Positions 35,266 to 45,109 of a DNA stretch of 64,000 nt are shown piece after piece. Within the stretch, counting starts at the first letter, position 1; each line of letters begins with the position of its first letter. The stretch comes from Modestobacter versicolor (GTDB lineage: Bacteria > Actinomycetota > Actinomycetes > Mycobacteriales > Geodermatophilaceae), in assembly GCF_014195485.1 (NCBI RefSeq), contig NZ_JACIBU010000001.1:3038001-3102000 (forward strand), given 5' to 3'. The position numbers and the translations under genes are program-made. The notes under the pieces are model-generated. The model was not told the origin of the DNA and ran no database searches. It worked only from the letters and a program-made list of their open reading frames with translations.

Positions 35266-36471
35266 TCAGCGCGGGCGGCGGCCGGCGAGCCCGTCGAGCG
35301 CCCGGCGGTCCAGCCCGGTGGCCCGCTCCACCTCGGCGACGTCCAGCGCCCCGCAGTCCAGCCCGCGGAGCACCACCGCGGCGAGCGCCCGGGCGGTGGC
35401 CGGCTCGTCGAGCACCCCGCCCTCGACCCGGCTCACGTACGCGGTCAGCCGCGCCGCCGCGGCCGGCAGCGCCGCCCGGAAGAACGCGTAGGTGGCGACG
35501 TACCGGGTGACCAGCTGGGCGGGGTGCAGGTCCCAACCCTGGTAGAAGCCGCGCTCCAGCGCCCGGCGGACCAGCCCAGCGTGCAGCTGCCAGGCGGCGT
35601 GCACCTGGGCCGTCGTCCCGACCGGGAGCACGTTCGTCGACCCGTCCACGGCGCGCGCCCCGGTGCCGGCCACCGCCACCTGCATGGCCTCCTTGGCGGC
35701 GTCGGCCGCCGGGTGGTCGGAGGACTGGTGCGCCGCGGCGATGCCGAGCGAGGCGCTGTAGTCGTAGGTGCCGTAGTGCAGGCCGGTCACCCGCCCCCCG
35801 CCGGCGTGCAGCATCCGGGCCAGGGTGGCCGTCCCGTCCGGCCCGAGCACCGCCTGCGGCGTCTCGACCTGCAGCTCGAGGTCCAGCGCCAGGCCGCTGG
35901 TGCGCTCCAGCGCGTCGAGCACCGCCAGGAACGCGCTGACCTGCTCGACGGCCGTCACCTTGGGCAGCGTCACGACCGCCCGCTCGCGCCCGGCGCCGGC
36001 CAGGCCGGTGAGGAACAGGTCGAGGCTGCGCACCCCGCGCCGCCGGGTGGGCTCCTCCAGCGACTTGGCCCGGATGCCCACGAACGGCGGCAGCACCGGC
36101 TCGGCGGCCAGCACCGCGGCCGCGGCCGCGACGTCGCCGTCCTCGGCCGCAGGGGAGCCGCGGTAGCCGTCCTCGGCGTCGACCCGCAGGTCCTCGACCG
36201 GCTCACCGGCGAGCTTCGCCCGCACCCGGGGCAGCAGCTGCTCGACGAGTGCCGGGTCCAGCCCCAGGTCGGGCAGGCCGTGCTCGTCCAGCGCGGCCAG
36301 CGCCGCGCTCCCCCACGAGGCCACCAGCCCCGGGACGACGGCGTCGGCGGGCACGTAGCAGGTGTGCACCGGCTGGCGGGTCGACGGCTCGCCGGGGTAG
36401 GCGGCCAGCCGTGCGGCGTCGACCGGGGTCAGCCGCCGGTCGAGCTCGTCGAGCAGCTCCTCGGGGATCAT
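35266..36471 (-). CDS. DUF6986 protein, HpcH/HpaI aldolase-like, urate locus
   Basis: 401 residues of a TIM-barrel aldolase/citrate-lyase-like family. VDAEDGYRG (about 97-105), LQVETPQAVLG (about 190-200) and GLHYGTYDYSASLGI (about 218-232) supply the likely Glu/Asp metal ligands. This family is commonly found beside purine-degradation genes in actinobacteria, as here, where it is divergent from uraD-uraH-uricase with only 20 bp between start codons. It presumably acts on a late intermediate of urate/allantoin breakdown; the reaction is not established. GAGG precedes ATG 36471. Confidence 0.82.
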   Translation of the reverse strand: MIPEELLDELDRRLTPVDAARLAAYPGEPSTRQPVHTCYVPADAVVPGLVASWGSAALAALDEHGLPDLGLDPALVEQLLPRVRAKLAGEPVEDLRVDAEDGYRGSPAAEDGDVAAAAAVLAAEPVLPPFVGIRAKSLEEPTRRRGVRSLDLFLTGLAGAGRERAVVTLPKVTAVEQVSAFLAVLDALERTSGLALDLELQVETPQAVLGPDGTATLARMLHAGGGRVTGLHYGTYDYSASLGIAAAHQSSDHPAADAAKEAMQVAVAGTGARAVDGSTNVLPVGTTAQVHAAWQLHAGLVRRALERGFYQGWDLHPAQLVTRYVATYAFFRAALPAAAARLTAYVSRVEGGVLDEPATARALAAVVLRGLDCGALDVAEVERATGLDRRALDGLAGRRPR

Positions 36472-36491
36472 GGGATGGCATCCTCGCAGCC

Positions 36492-37010
36492 GTGGCCCCG
36501 CCCCTCGCCGACCCGGACCCGCTGGACCGCTTCAACGCCGACCCGTCGCACGAGGTCGAGGAGGCGCTGCGCGCGTGCAACGCCGCGCCGTCCTTCGCCG
36601 GCACCGTCGCCGCCGGCCGGCCCTACCCCTCGGCCGACGCGCTCGTCGCGCGGGCCGAGGGGGTCAGCCGGGCGCTGCCGTGGACGGAGGTGCGGGCAGC
36701 GCTGGCCGCGCACCCGCGGATCGGCGACCGGGTCGAGGGCACGTCGGCCGAGGCGGCGGCGTCGCGGCGGGAGCAGAGCGCGATGGGGACGGCGGCGGAC
36801 TCCGTGCGGGCCGCGATGCTGGCCGGCAACCGGGCCTACGAGGACCGCTTCGACCAGGTGTTCCTCATCCGGGCCGCCGGCCGCTCGCCGGAGGAGATGC
36901 TGGCCGAGCTGGACCGCCGGCTGGCCAACGAGCCCGAGCAGGAACGGGCCGAGGTGACCGAGCAGCTGGCGCAGATCACCGGGTTGCGGGTCCGGGGGCT
37001 CCTGACATGA
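36492..37010 (+). CDS. uraD: OHCU decarboxylase (UraD)
   Basis: 172 residues with the 2-oxo-4-hydroxy-4-carboxy-5-ureidoimidazoline decarboxylase motifs: FAGTVAAGRPYPSADALVARA, the catalytic-His motif AAHPRIGD (about 74-81), the ASRREQSAM segment with the conserved Glu, and RSPEEMLAELDRRLANEPEQER. It makes S-allantoin from OHCU. GTG 36492 is the only start near the domain; the SD is weak. Its stop overlaps the start of uraH (ATGA). First gene of the urate operon. Confidence 0.95.
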   Translation: MAPPLADPDPLDRFNADPSHEVEEALRACNAAPSFAGTVAAGRPYPSADALVARAEGVSRALPWTEVRAALAAHPRIGDRVEGTSAEAAASRREQSAMGTAADSVRAAMLAGNRAYEDRFDQVFLIRAAGRSPEEMLAELDRRLANEPEQERAEVTEQLAQITGLRVRGLLT

Positions 37011-37324
37011 GCGTGTCGACGCACGTGCTGGACGCCGTCCTCGGCCGGCCCGCGGCCGGGATGGCCGTGCAGCTGCTGGACGCCCACGGCCTGGTCGCCG
37101 AGGGGACGACGGACGACGACGGGCGCTGCCGGCTGACCGAGCAGCCCACCGGCACCGGCCCGCACCGGCTGGTGTTCGGCACGGGGGCGTGGGCGGCCGA
37201 GCAGGGGCGGGAGACCTTCTGGCCCGAGGTGGTGCTGACCTTCGCCGTCCACGAGCCCGCCGAGCACCACCACGTGCCCCTGCTGCTCTCCCCGTTCGCC
37301 TACTCGACCTACCGGGGCTCGTGA
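37007..37324 (+). CDS. uraH: 5-hydroxyisourate hydrolase (transthyretin-like)
   Basis: 105 residues of the HIUase family: STHVLDAVLGRPAAGMAVQL at the start with the catalytic His in the STHVLD motif, FWPEVVLTFAV in the middle and the signature YSTYRGS at the C-terminus. It hydrolyses 5-hydroxyisourate to OHCU between uricase and UraD. It overlaps uraD by ATGA and ends 53 bp before uricase. That gap holds the imperfect palindrome GTTCCACGTGCAAC (37331-37344), a possible internal control site. Confidence 0.96.
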   Translation: MSVSTHVLDAVLGRPAAGMAVQLLDAHGLVAEGTTDDDGRCRLTEQPTGTGPHRLVFGTGAWAAEQGRETFWPEVVLTFAVHEPAEHHHVPLLLSPFAYSTYRGS

Positions 37325-37377
37325 GCCCACGTTCCACGTGCAACATCCCGGCAACCCAGATGAGCGAGAGTGCGCGC

Positions 37378-38283
37378 ATGGCGATCGTCCTCGGCCCCAA
37401 CCAGTACGGGAAGGCGGAGGTGCGCGTCGTCGCGGTCGACCGCTCCACCCCGCGCCACGCGCTGGTCGACCTCAACGTCAGCTCCGCCCTGCGCGGTGAC
37501 TTCGCGGCGGCGCACACGGCCGGCGACAACGCCCACGTGCTGACCACCGACGCGCAGAAGAACACCGTCTTCGCCTTCGCCCGCGACGGGATCGGCTCCC
37601 CGGAGGAGTTCGGCATCCGGCTGGCCCGGCACTTCGCCGGCTCCTACGCGTGGGTCTCCGGCGCCCGGGTGGCGATCGAGTCCTACGGCTGGGACCGGAT
37701 CACCGTCGGCGGCGCCCCGCACGACCACGCCTTCTCCCGCAACGGCGGCGAGGTGCGCACCGCGGTGGTCACCGTGGACGGCGACGACGTGCACGTGCTC
37801 GCCGGGCTCACCGACCTCGTCGTCCTCAAGTCCACCGGCTCGGAGTTCTGGGGCTTCCCGCGCGACCGCTACACGACCCTGCCGGAGACCGACGACCGGA
37901 TCCTGGCCACGGCGGTGACGGCGCGCTGGCGGTACACCGGCACCGACGTCGACTGGAACGGGACGTACGACTCGATCCGGACGACGCTGCTGGAGACCTT
38001 CGCCGGCACGCACAGCCTGGCGCTGCAGCAGACGCTGTACGCGATGGGTGAGGCGGTGCTCGAGCGGCACGCGGACGTCGCCGAGGTGCGGTTCTCGATG
38101 CCGAACAAGCACCACTTCCTGCAGGACCTGTCGGCGTTCGGGCTGGACAACGCCCTGGACGGCCCCGGCGCCGTCGTCTACCACGCCGACGACCGGCCGT
38201 ACGGGCTGATCGAGGGCACGGTCCTCCGCGACGACGTCCCGGCCTCCCCTGCTGCGTGGCTGGGCACCCCCGGCTTCTGCTGA
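37378..38283 (+). CDS. uox: Urate oxidase (uricase)
   Basis: 301-residue cofactor-free uricase. The catalytic Lys lies in GPNQYGKAEVRVV, the Thr in TTDAQKNTVFAF and the His in MPNKHHFLQDLSAFG near the C-terminal end; two T-fold domains. It oxidises urate to 5-hydroxyisourate with O2. ATG 37378 (MAIVLGPNQYGK) is the family's usual start and has a GAGAG SD; ATG 37360 would add six residues. With uraD and uraH this completes conversion of urate to allantoin. Confidence 0.96.
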   Translation: MAIVLGPNQYGKAEVRVVAVDRSTPRHALVDLNVSSALRGDFAAAHTAGDNAHVLTTDAQKNTVFAFARDGIGSPEEFGIRLARHFAGSYAWVSGARVAIESYGWDRITVGGAPHDHAFSRNGGEVRTAVVTVDGDDVHVLAGLTDLVVLKSTGSEFWGFPRDRYTTLPETDDRILATAVTARWRYTGTDVDWNGTYDSIRTTLLETFAGTHSLALQQTLYAMGEAVLERHADVAEVRFSMPNKHHFLQDLSAFGLDNALDGPGAVVYHADDRPYGLIEGTVLRDDVPASPAAWLGTPGFC

Positions 38284-38341
38284 GGGGTTCCGGGGGAGGC
38301 GGTCCGGGTACCGGTCCAGCCCACCCACCGGAAGGACGACG

Positions 38342-39076
38342 TTGGACCTCGCCCAGGAGTACGCCGCCCAGGTCACCGCTGCCGTGCCCGACCTGCCCGG
38401 ACCCGAACTGCTCCCCGAGCGGCTCGCCCGCGCCTGCGTGGCGGTGCTGCCCGTGGACGGTGCCGGGCTGAGCGCGTTCTTCGCCGCCGACCGGCGGCTG
38501 CCGCTGGGCGCCAGCGACCCGCACTCCGCCACCGCCGAGCGCCTCCAGTTCACCGTGGGCGAGGGGCCGTGCATCAGCGCGCACGCCAGCGGGCAGACGG
38601 TGTTCGCCGACGCGCAGTCGCTGCACGCGCGGTGGCCGGTGTTCGCCGACGCCCTGGTGGCCCGCACGCCGATCCGGGGCGTCATCTCGCTGCCCCTGCA
38701 CGGCGCGCTGACGGGGCTCGGCGCCCTCGACCTGTACGTGCTCCGGCCCGATGACCTCCGCGTCCTGAGCCTGACCGACGCGCTGACCGTGTGCGCCGCC
38801 CTGAGCGACTGCTTCGCCACCGCGATGGCCGGCGAGCCGCGCCGGGAGGGTGGGCCGTCCTGGCTGGACGCGCCGGCCGCCACACGGCGGGCGCTGGTGT
38901 GGCAGGCGATCGGCATCCTCAACGCCGGCCTGGAGCTCCCCAGCCCGGACGCCCTGGCGCTGCTGCGGGCCTGGGCCTACAGCCACGACTCCGACCTGGA
39001 CGACGTCGCGGCCGCCGTCGTGGAGCGCCGGCTGCCGGTGGAGGCGCTGTCCCTGGCGACGGACCCCACGCGCTGA
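38342..39076 (+). CDS. GAF and ANTAR-like domain protein
   Basis: 244 residues from a TTG start at 38342 with GGAAGGA upstream. A GAF domain covers about 20-155 (AVLPVDGAGLSAFFAADRRLPLGASD, VGEGPCISAHASGQ, GVISLPLHGALTGLGALDLY). The C-terminal 60 residues (RRALVWQAIGILNAGLEL...DALALLRAWAYSHDSDLDDVAAAVVERRL) follow the three-helix ANTAR pattern, which binds RNA hairpins to antagonise termination. Actinobacteria carry many such GAF-ANTAR proteins; the target is unknown. Confidence 0.8.
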   Translation: MDLAQEYAAQVTAAVPDLPGPELLPERLARACVAVLPVDGAGLSAFFAADRRLPLGASDPHSATAERLQFTVGEGPCISAHASGQTVFADAQSLHARWPVFADALVARTPIRGVISLPLHGALTGLGALDLYVLRPDDLRVLSLTDALTVCAALSDCFATAMAGEPRREGGPSWLDAPAATRRALVWQAIGILNAGLELPSPDALALLRAWAYSHDSDLDDVAAAVVERRLPVEALSLATDPTR

Positions 39077-39130
39077 GCCGGCGCCGGGGTCACGTCACCG
39101 GCCCGGTCCCCCACCTGCGACGATCCACCG

Positions 39131-39634
39131 GTGAGCGACTCCGCCGGCGCCGACCGCGAGACACTGACCTACGAGGACTTCGGCCGGGCGGCCCGTGAGC
39201 TGGCCCAGCAGGTCGCCGACAGCGGCTTCGAGCCGGACATCATCCTGTCCATCGCCCGGGGCGGCCTGTTCCTCGGCGGGGCGCTGGGCTACGCGCTGGA
39301 CGTGAAGAACCTCTTCGTGATGAACGTCGAGTTCTACACCGGCGTGGACGAGCGGCTGGAGCTGCCGGTGGTGCTGCCGCCGACGCTGGACGTGGTCGAC
39401 CTGACCGGCACGAAGGTCCTCGTCGCCGACGACGTCGCCGACACCGGCAAGACGCTGGAGCTGGTCAAGGACTTCTGCGCCGGGCACGTCACCGAGGTGC
39501 GGACGGCGGTCGTCTACGAGAAGCCGCGGTCCGTCGTCCGCTGCGACTACACCTGGAAGCAGACCGACGCCTGGATCGACTTCCCGTGGTCCACGCTCCC
39601 GCCGGTCGTCTCCCGCGGCGGCAGCGGCCACTAG
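39131..39634 (+). CDS. Purine-type phosphoribosyltransferase
   Basis: 167 residues of the type I PRTase fold. The PRPP loop is VLVADDVADTGKTL (about 97-110), with ILSIARGGLFLGGAL as the pyrophosphate loop (about 37-51). C-terminal aromatic residues (YTWKQTDAWIDFPW) resemble the hood of xanthine/hypoxanthine phosphoribosyltransferases. It would salvage purine bases to nucleotides, which fits its place just after the urate genes. Start GTG 39131. The exact base is not determinable by eye. Confidence 0.85.
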   Translation: MSDSAGADRETLTYEDFGRAARELAQQVADSGFEPDIILSIARGGLFLGGALGYALDVKNLFVMNVEFYTGVDERLELPVVLPPTLDVVDLTGTKVLVADDVADTGKTLELVKDFCAGHVTEVRTAVVYEKPRSVVRCDYTWKQTDAWIDFPWSTLPPVVSRGGSGH

Positions 39635-39651
39635 GAGGACCTGCAGCCCCG

Positions 39652-41235
39652 TCAGAGGCGGAAGCGGGCCACCGTGGTGTTGAGCTGGGCGGCCAGCCGG
39701 GCCGCCTCGTCGATGGCCACCTGGGCGTCGCCCATGGCGCGGGTGGTGGCGCCGGTCGCCTCGGCGACCGAGCCGACGCTGCCGGCGATCTGACCCACGC
39801 CGACCGCGGCCTGCGCGACGCTGCGGCTCATCTCGGCTGCGGTCGCCGTCTGCTCCTCCACCGCGGCGGCGATGGTGCTCTGCGCGTCGTCGATCCGGGC
39901 GATGATCGCGGTGATCTCCTCGATCGCCGCGACCGCCCCGCGGGTGTCGGCCTGGATGCTCTCCACCTGGCCGGTGATGTCCCGGGTCGCCCGGGCCGTC
40001 TCCTGGGCCAGCTCCTTCACCTCGTTGGCCACCACGGCGAAGCCCTTGCCCGCGTCGCCGGCCCGGGCGGCCTCGATGGTGGCGTTGAGGGCCAGCAGGT
40101 TGGTCTGCTCGGCGATCGTGGTGATCACGTTGACGACGGTGGCGATCTCGGTGGAGGACCGGCCGAGCTGGCCCACCGTGGCGGTCGCGGCCCCGGCGAC
40201 GCCGACCGCCTGAGCGGCGATCCGGGCGACGTCGGTGGCGTTCTGCGCGATCTCCCGGATCGAGCTGCCCATCTCGTCGGTGCCGGCGGCGACGGTCTGC
40301 ACGTTGCCGGACACCTGCCCGGCGGTCTCCGCGACGATGCCGGTCTGGTGGGCGGACTCCCCCGCCAGCCGGGTCATGTCCTGCGCGGTGGCCGACAGCT
40401 CCTCGGTCGCCGAGGCGAGCGTGGTGGAGCTGTCGCCGATGGTGGCGAGGACGCCGCGCATGGTGGCCATCGACGCCTCCAGCGCCGTGGCGATGGCCCC
40501 CACCTCGTCGGTGCTGGTGATCCCGGTCGTCCCGCGCAGGTCGCCGTCGGCCAGCCCGTCCACCACCTCCCGGACCTTCCGCAGCGGGCGGACCACCGAC
40601 CGGGTCACCACCCAGCCGAGCAGCCCGAGCACCAGGACGCCGCCGGTGCCGACGGCCACCGAGGCGGTGATCGCCGCGGAGCGCTGGTCGGCGCTCGCCC
40701 GGGCAGCGGCGGCCGCCTCCGCCCCGACGGCCTCCCCCACGGTGGGCAGCGCCTCCTCGAGGCCCTCGAAGGCGGCGAGGAACTCCGGGTACTGGGCGGT
40801 GGCGGTGGCCGGGTCGGCGCCGGCCTGCGCGACGATCTGCTGGCCGGCGCCCAGGTAGGCGGCCACCTCGTCGGCGACGTCGTCCACCGCCTGCACGACG
40901 TCCGGGCCCAGGCCACCGCCGCGCACCGCGGCCAGCGCGGCCTGCAGCGTCGCGGCGTGGTCGGCCAGGTCGGTGACGGCGGAGTCGTACCGGGTGCCGC
41001 TGCCGCTGAGCAGCGCCTGGAGCACGTCGGCCCGCACGGCGTCGTGCATCATGTCCGCCTCGGCCGCCGACCCGGTCGCGGTCGTCGTCCGCAGCAGCTC
41101 CTCGGTGCGCTCGCCGGTGCTGTGCAGGGCGGTCACCGAGATGCCACCGAAGACGACCAGGGCGAGCGAGCCGGCGAGGACCAGCGTCGCCAGCTTCACC
41201 CCGAGCGGCCGGTCGGGCCACCACGAGCGGGACAT
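39652..41235 (-). CDS. Methyl-accepting chemotaxis protein (1)
   Basis: 527 residues. TM1 at about 13-35 ([23 protein letters not shown]), an Ala-rich helical periplasmic domain of about 160 residues, TM2 near 193-215 ([20 protein letters not shown]), then HAMP, and the signalling hairpin tip [18 protein letters not shown] about 90 residues from the C-terminus. Coiled-coil flanks are intact. ATG 41235 has GAGGAGAG. No che or flagellar genes are nearby. It is similar in design to the receptor at 42627-44231, on the opposite strand. Confidence 0.94.
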   Translation of the reverse strand: MSRSWWPDRPLGVKLATLVLAGSLALVVFGGISVTALHSTGERTEELLRTTTATGSAAEADMMHDAVRADVLQALLSGSGTRYDSAVTDLADHAATLQAALAAVRGGGLGPDVVQAVDDVADEVAAYLGAGQQIVAQAGADPATATAQYPEFLAAFEGLEEALPTVGEAVGAEAAAAARASADQRSAAITASVAVGTGGVLVLGLLGWVVTRSVVRPLRKVREVVDGLADGDLRGTTGITSTDEVGAIATALEASMATMRGVLATIGDSSTTLASATEELSATAQDMTRLAGESAHQTGIVAETAGQVSGNVQTVAAGTDEMGSSIREIAQNATDVARIAAQAVGVAGAATATVGQLGRSSTEIATVVNVITTIAEQTNLLALNATIEAARAGDAGKGFAVVANEVKELAQETARATRDITGQVESIQADTRGAVAAIEEITAIIARIDDAQSTIAAAVEEQTATAAEMSRSVAQAAVGVGQIAGSVGSVAEATGATTRAMGDAQVAIDEAARLAAQLNTTVARFRL

Positions 41236-41351
41236 GGGCTCTCCTCGGGCACGGCGAGGTGAGCGCGTCCACCCTCGGTGCTGCCAGCATCGGCGGCACC
41301 GCCACGGGGTTGAGCCCAAGATCCGGACTCAGCGGTTCCGTCCGCGTGGGG

Positions 41352-42485
41352 TCAGCGCCGGGTGGACGCCGTGACCGTGAACGTCGGGTCCCGGGTCACC
41401 TGGCGGGTCGGGCCGACGAGCCGGCGCAGCGCGTCGCGGTGCGGGAGGTGGCTGTTGTAGACGCACCACAGCTCACCGCCGGGACGCAGCACCCGCGCCG
41501 CGCCCGCGAACAGCCGGTGGGCGAGGGTCTCCGAGACCGCCACCCCCAGGTGGAACGGCGGGTTGCAGACCACCAGGTCGACGCTGCCGTCGGGCAGGCT
41601 CGCCGCGGCGTCGTCGCGCACCACGCGCACCCGGTCGGTGAGCCCGTTGGCGGCGGCGGTGGCGGCCGCCGAGGCGCAGGCCGCCGCCGACTGGTCGGCG
41701 GCCACGACCGAGAGCCCGGGCCGGGCCGCGGCCAGCGCGGCCGCCAGCACGCCGGTGCCGCAGCCGAGGTCCAGCGCGGTGGCGGCGTCCGGGACGGCGC
41801 CGGGCAGCGCGGCGAGCAGCGCGCGGGTGCCCCGGTCGACCTTCGCCCCGGCGAACGCGGCGCCGTGCGCGCAGACGGTGAGGCCGAGGTCGGCGTGCTC
41901 CCGGCAGACCGGGAACGAGCTGCGCACCGGGCGCGGGCCGCGGGCCACCAGCACCCGCGACTTCTGCCGGGCCAGCGTGGCGTGCACGTCGGTGAAGCCC
42001 TCGCCGAGCACGTCGTTCATGCCGAGCGTCATGTGCTTGACCCGGCCGCCGACGTGCAGGGTCACCGCCGGGTCGGCGTCCGCGGCCACCACCTGCACCA
42101 GCTCGCGGAGCGCCTCCAGGCTCTTGGGCGCCTTGGCCAGCACCACCCGGGCACCGCGCACCAGCTCGGGGCCCAGCGGAAGCGACCGGTACGAGCCGGC
42201 CAGCCCGGTGCGCTCGGCGTTGGCGGCCAGCGCCAGCTCGCCGACCAGCAGGTCCTGGTGCACCCGCACCCCGGTGGCCCCGTGCAGGCCGGCGGCGCCC
42301 AGGGTCAGCGCGCCGTGGCCGTCGTCGACCACCACGACGGCGTCCGGGGCCGCGGCGATCGCGGCGGCCGCCTCGTCGAGCAGCAGCCGGTCGGTGGCGT
42401 CGACGGCGACGAGGTCGGGGGCATCGACGTCCGGCTCGCGGCGGAGCTGGGCGAAGAGCTCGGCGGGGTCGGGCACGGCGTCCAC
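41352..42485 (-). CDS. RsmC/RlmG-type rRNA guanine-N2 methyltransferase
   Basis: 377 residues: an inactive N-terminal MTase-like half (about 1-190), then a catalytic half with SAM motif ALDLGCGTGVLAAAL (about 228-242) and the N-methyltransferase motif VVCNPPFHLG (about 303-312). The duplicated architecture and NPPF motif fit RsmC/RlmG, which methylate G1207 of 16S or G1835 of 23S rRNA; which of the two is not decided here. GTG 42485 is used; GTG 42476 is also possible. Flanked by two unrelated chemoreceptor genes. Confidence 0.88.
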   Translation of the reverse strand: MDAVPDPAELFAQLRREPDVDAPDLVAVDATDRLLLDEAAAAIAAAPDAVVVVDDGHGALTLGAAGLHGATGVRVHQDLLVGELALAANAERTGLAGSYRSLPLGPELVRGARVVLAKAPKSLEALRELVQVVAADADPAVTLHVGGRVKHMTLGMNDVLGEGFTDVHATLARQKSRVLVARGPRPVRSSFPVCREHADLGLTVCAHGAAFAGAKVDRGTRALLAALPGAVPDAATALDLGCGTGVLAAALAAARPGLSVVAADQSAAACASAAATAAANGLTDRVRVVRDDAAASLPDGSVDLVVCNPPFHLGVAVSETLAHRLFAGAARVLRPGGELWCVYNSHLPHRDALRRLVGPTRQVTRDPTFTVTASTRR

Positions 42486-42626
42486 TGTGCCCGGCGCGCC
42501 ACACCGCCCCTGCACCGACCCGTTCGCCTGATCAGGTGATCTCGTTCCGGAACAGCGCCCGGGGTGCCGATGGGCGTACTGCCGGCCGCGATCCCGCGGG
42601 CGGAGCACCTCCTTGGGAGACCCCCG

Positions 42627-44231
42627 ATGCCCCGCTCCACAGGCCTGCCCGGCGCGCAGTGGTTCGCCGACCGCCCGGTCCGGATCAAGGTCCTCGCCTC
42701 CACGGCCGCCGCCGGCGTCGTCGCCGCGGTCATCGGCGGCCTCGGCCTCACCGCGCTCGCCGACTCGGCGGCCACCAGCGAGGCCATCTACGCCGACAAC
42801 GTCCTCAGCATCGAGGAGATCGGGCTGATGATCGACGACGTCGAGCAGATCCGGCTGTCGATCAGCGCCGCGACCGCCGTCGACACCCACGCGCCGCCGC
42901 TGTCGGAGGTGCACGCGCTGGTGGCCGACTACGGGCGCCAGGTGAGCGCCTACGCCGCCGCCCACCGGTCCGGGGCGGAGCACGAGCTGGTCGTCGAGGC
43001 GACCGACGACCTGGCGCAGATCGACTCCCTGACCAGCAGCGTCCTGCTCCCCGCCGCCACCGCCGGCGTGACGACGGCGGTGCCTGCGGGCGCCGAGGCG
43101 GTCGACCCGCTGCTCACCGAGGTGATCGAGGACCTCGACGAGCTGCGGGCGATCGACACCCGCGAGGCGGCGGCCGCGGCGGCCAGCGCCCGGGCGTCCT
43201 ACGAGCACCACCGCACCGTGGCCCTGGTCGTGCTCGGGGTGGGGCTGGCCGTCGCGGCGACCATCGGCCTGCTGGTGGCCGCGGTCATCACCCGCGGCGT
43301 CCGGTCGGTGCAGCATGTCGCCGAGGGCCTGGCCCAGGGCGACCTGACCCGCACCACCGGCCTGTCCAGCAGGGACGAGCTGGGCCGGATGGGCGCGTCG
43401 CTGGACGAGGCGACCGGGACGATGCGCGGCGTGATGGCCGACGTCGGAGCGTCCGCCGACGCGGTCGCCGCGGCCGCGGAGGAGCTGTCCGCCTCCGCCG
43501 CGCAGATCGCCTCCTCCGCCGAGGAGACCAGCGCCCAGTCCCAGGTGGTGAGCGCGGCCGCCGAGGAGGTCTCCCGCAGCGTCAGCACGGTCTCCGCCGG
43601 CGCGGAGGAGATGGGCGCGTCCATCCGGGAGATCTCGCAGAGCGCCAACGCGGCGGCCGGGGTCGCCGCCACGGCGGTGACCCAGGCACGGGAGGCGACG
43701 GCCACCGTCTCCGCCCTCGGTGAGTCCAGCCGCGAGGTGACCGCGGTGGTCGCCCTGGTCACCTCGATCGCCGAGCAGACCAACCTGCTCGCCCTCAACG
43801 CCACCATCGAGGCCGCCCGGGCCGGCGAGGCCGGCAAGGGCTTCGCGGTCGTGGCCGGCGAGGTCAAGGAGCTGGCCGAGCAGACCGCCCGGGCCACCGA
43901 CGAGATCGTCCGCCGGGTGGAGGCGATCCAGGCCGACTCCGCCGGCGCCGTCACGGCGATCGACCGGATCAGCGGTGTGATCGGGCAGATCAGCGACCAC
44001 CAGACGACGATCGCCAGCGCCGTCGAGGAGCAGACCGCGACCACCGCGGAGATGGCCCGGTCGGTGACCGAGGCGGCCAGCGGGACGGGCGAGATCGCCG
44101 GCAACATCACCGGGGTGTCGAGCGCGGCCGAGTCCACCACGGTGGCGCTGGCGCAGACCCGCACCGCGGTGGACGACCTCTCCCGGATGGCGGCCGGCCT
44201 GCGCACGACGGTGGGCCGCTTCCGCTGGTGA
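42627..44231 (+). CDS. Methyl-accepting chemotaxis protein (2)
   Basis: 534 residues: TM1 at about 20-45 ([22 protein letters not shown]), a four-helix-bundle-like sensor domain, TM2 near 195-218 ([23 protein letters not shown]), HAMP, then a long Ala/Glu/Ser coiled coil with hairpin tip [18 protein letters not shown] (about 383-400). Ends TTVGRFRW, much like the TTVARFRL end of the other receptor, so the two are paralogues. ATG 42627 follows GGGAGA. Ligand unknown. Confidence 0.94.
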   Translation: MPRSTGLPGAQWFADRPVRIKVLASTAAAGVVAAVIGGLGLTALADSAATSEAIYADNVLSIEEIGLMIDDVEQIRLSISAATAVDTHAPPLSEVHALVADYGRQVSAYAAAHRSGAEHELVVEATDDLAQIDSLTSSVLLPAATAGVTTAVPAGAEAVDPLLTEVIEDLDELRAIDTREAAAAAASARASYEHHRTVALVVLGVGLAVAATIGLLVAAVITRGVRSVQHVAEGLAQGDLTRTTGLSSRDELGRMGASLDEATGTMRGVMADVGASADAVAAAAEELSASAAQIASSAEETSAQSQVVSAAAEEVSRSVSTVSAGAEEMGASIREISQSANAAAGVAATAVTQAREATATVSALGESSREVTAVVALVTSIAEQTNLLALNATIEAARAGEAGKGFAVVAGEVKELAEQTARATDEIVRRVEAIQADSAGAVTAIDRISGVIGQISDHQTTIASAVEEQTATTAEMARSVTEAASGTGEIAGNITGVSSAAESTTVALAQTRTAVDDLSRMAAGLRTTVGRFRW

Positions 44232-44341
44232 CGCCGGCCCGGTGACGTGCCGACGCCCCCCGCTCGTCCTGCGACCCACCGCGGCCTGGTCCAAGGTGAT
44301 CACGGCGCGACGCCGCGCCGCTGGACGAGGAACGGGAGCAG

Positions 44342-45109
44342 ATGAGCACTGAGCAGCTGTCGGGACGGGTCGCGCTGGTGACCGGGGCGGCGAGCGGGCT
44401 GGGCCGGGCGGTCGCGGCCGCGCTGGCCGAGGCCGGGGCGACCGTGGTGCTGGGCGACATCGACACCGAGGGCGCGGAGAAGAGCCGCGCGCAGATCGGC
44501 GCCGACGCCGAGGTGGTGGAGCTCGACGTCACCTCCGACGACGCCCGCCGCCGGGTGGTCGCCGACCTGTTCGAGCGGCACGGCGACCGGTTCGACCTGC
44601 TGGTCAACGTCGCCGGCATCGACCGGCCCGGCTACATCACCGACATCGACCTGGCCGACTACCGGATGGTCCACGCGGTGAACTGCGAGGGCCCGGTCTT
44701 CCTGACCAGCGAGTTCCTCAAGGTGGTCCAGCACCGCCCGGCCGACACGGTCGCCGACGTCGTCCACGTGACGTCGCTGTCCGCGGTCACCTCCGGCGCC
44801 GGCGCGATCGCCTACAACAGCTCGAAGGCCGCCTTCCGCAGCGCGACCCGGTGCATCCAGCGGGAGCTGCGCGAGAAGGCCACCGTCGGCCCGGACGGCG
44901 CCGAGACGCCGTTCCCGGCCCGGGTGCACAGCATCGTCCCGGCGGCGATGGACACCCCGATGATGGAGCGCTGGGGCATCCCGGTGCACCGGATGATGCC
45001 GCCCTCCGACGTCGCCCGGATGGTGCTGACGATGGTGACGATGCCGGGCACCAGCTTCGTGCCCGAGGTGTTCGTGGTGCCCCGCAACGAGCCGGACTTC
45101 CCGCGGTGA
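44342..45109 (+). CDS. SDR-family oxidoreductase
   Basis: 255-residue classical SDR: VTGAASGLGRAV (about 14-25), DID acidic residue after strand 2 favouring NAD(H), NVAG (about 89-92), catalytic Ser in VTSLSAVTSG and Tyr/Lys in AYNSSKAA (about 161-168). GGGAG precedes ATG 44342. The stop overlaps the start of the following MDR-family reductase (GTGA), so the pair is co-translated and probably acts on the same carbonyl compound series. Substrate unknown. Confidence 0.92.
   Translation: MSTEQLSGRVALVTGAASGLGRAVAAALAEAGATVVLGDIDTEGAEKSRAQIGADAEVVELDVTSDDARRRVVADLFERHGDRFDLLVNVAGIDRPGYITDIDLADYRMVHAVNCEGPVFLTSEFLKVVQHRPADTVADVVHVTSLSAVTSGAGAIAYNSSKAAFRSATRCIQRELREKATVGPDGAETPFPARVHSIVPAAMDTPMMERWGIPVHRMMPPSDVARMVLTMVTMPGTSFVPEVFVVPRNEPDFPR

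Noticed and set aside
39652-44231. Chemotaxis gene cluster
   Set aside because: Only two receptors are present; the gene between them is an rRNA-type methyltransferase, not CheR, and no other che genes are in the window.
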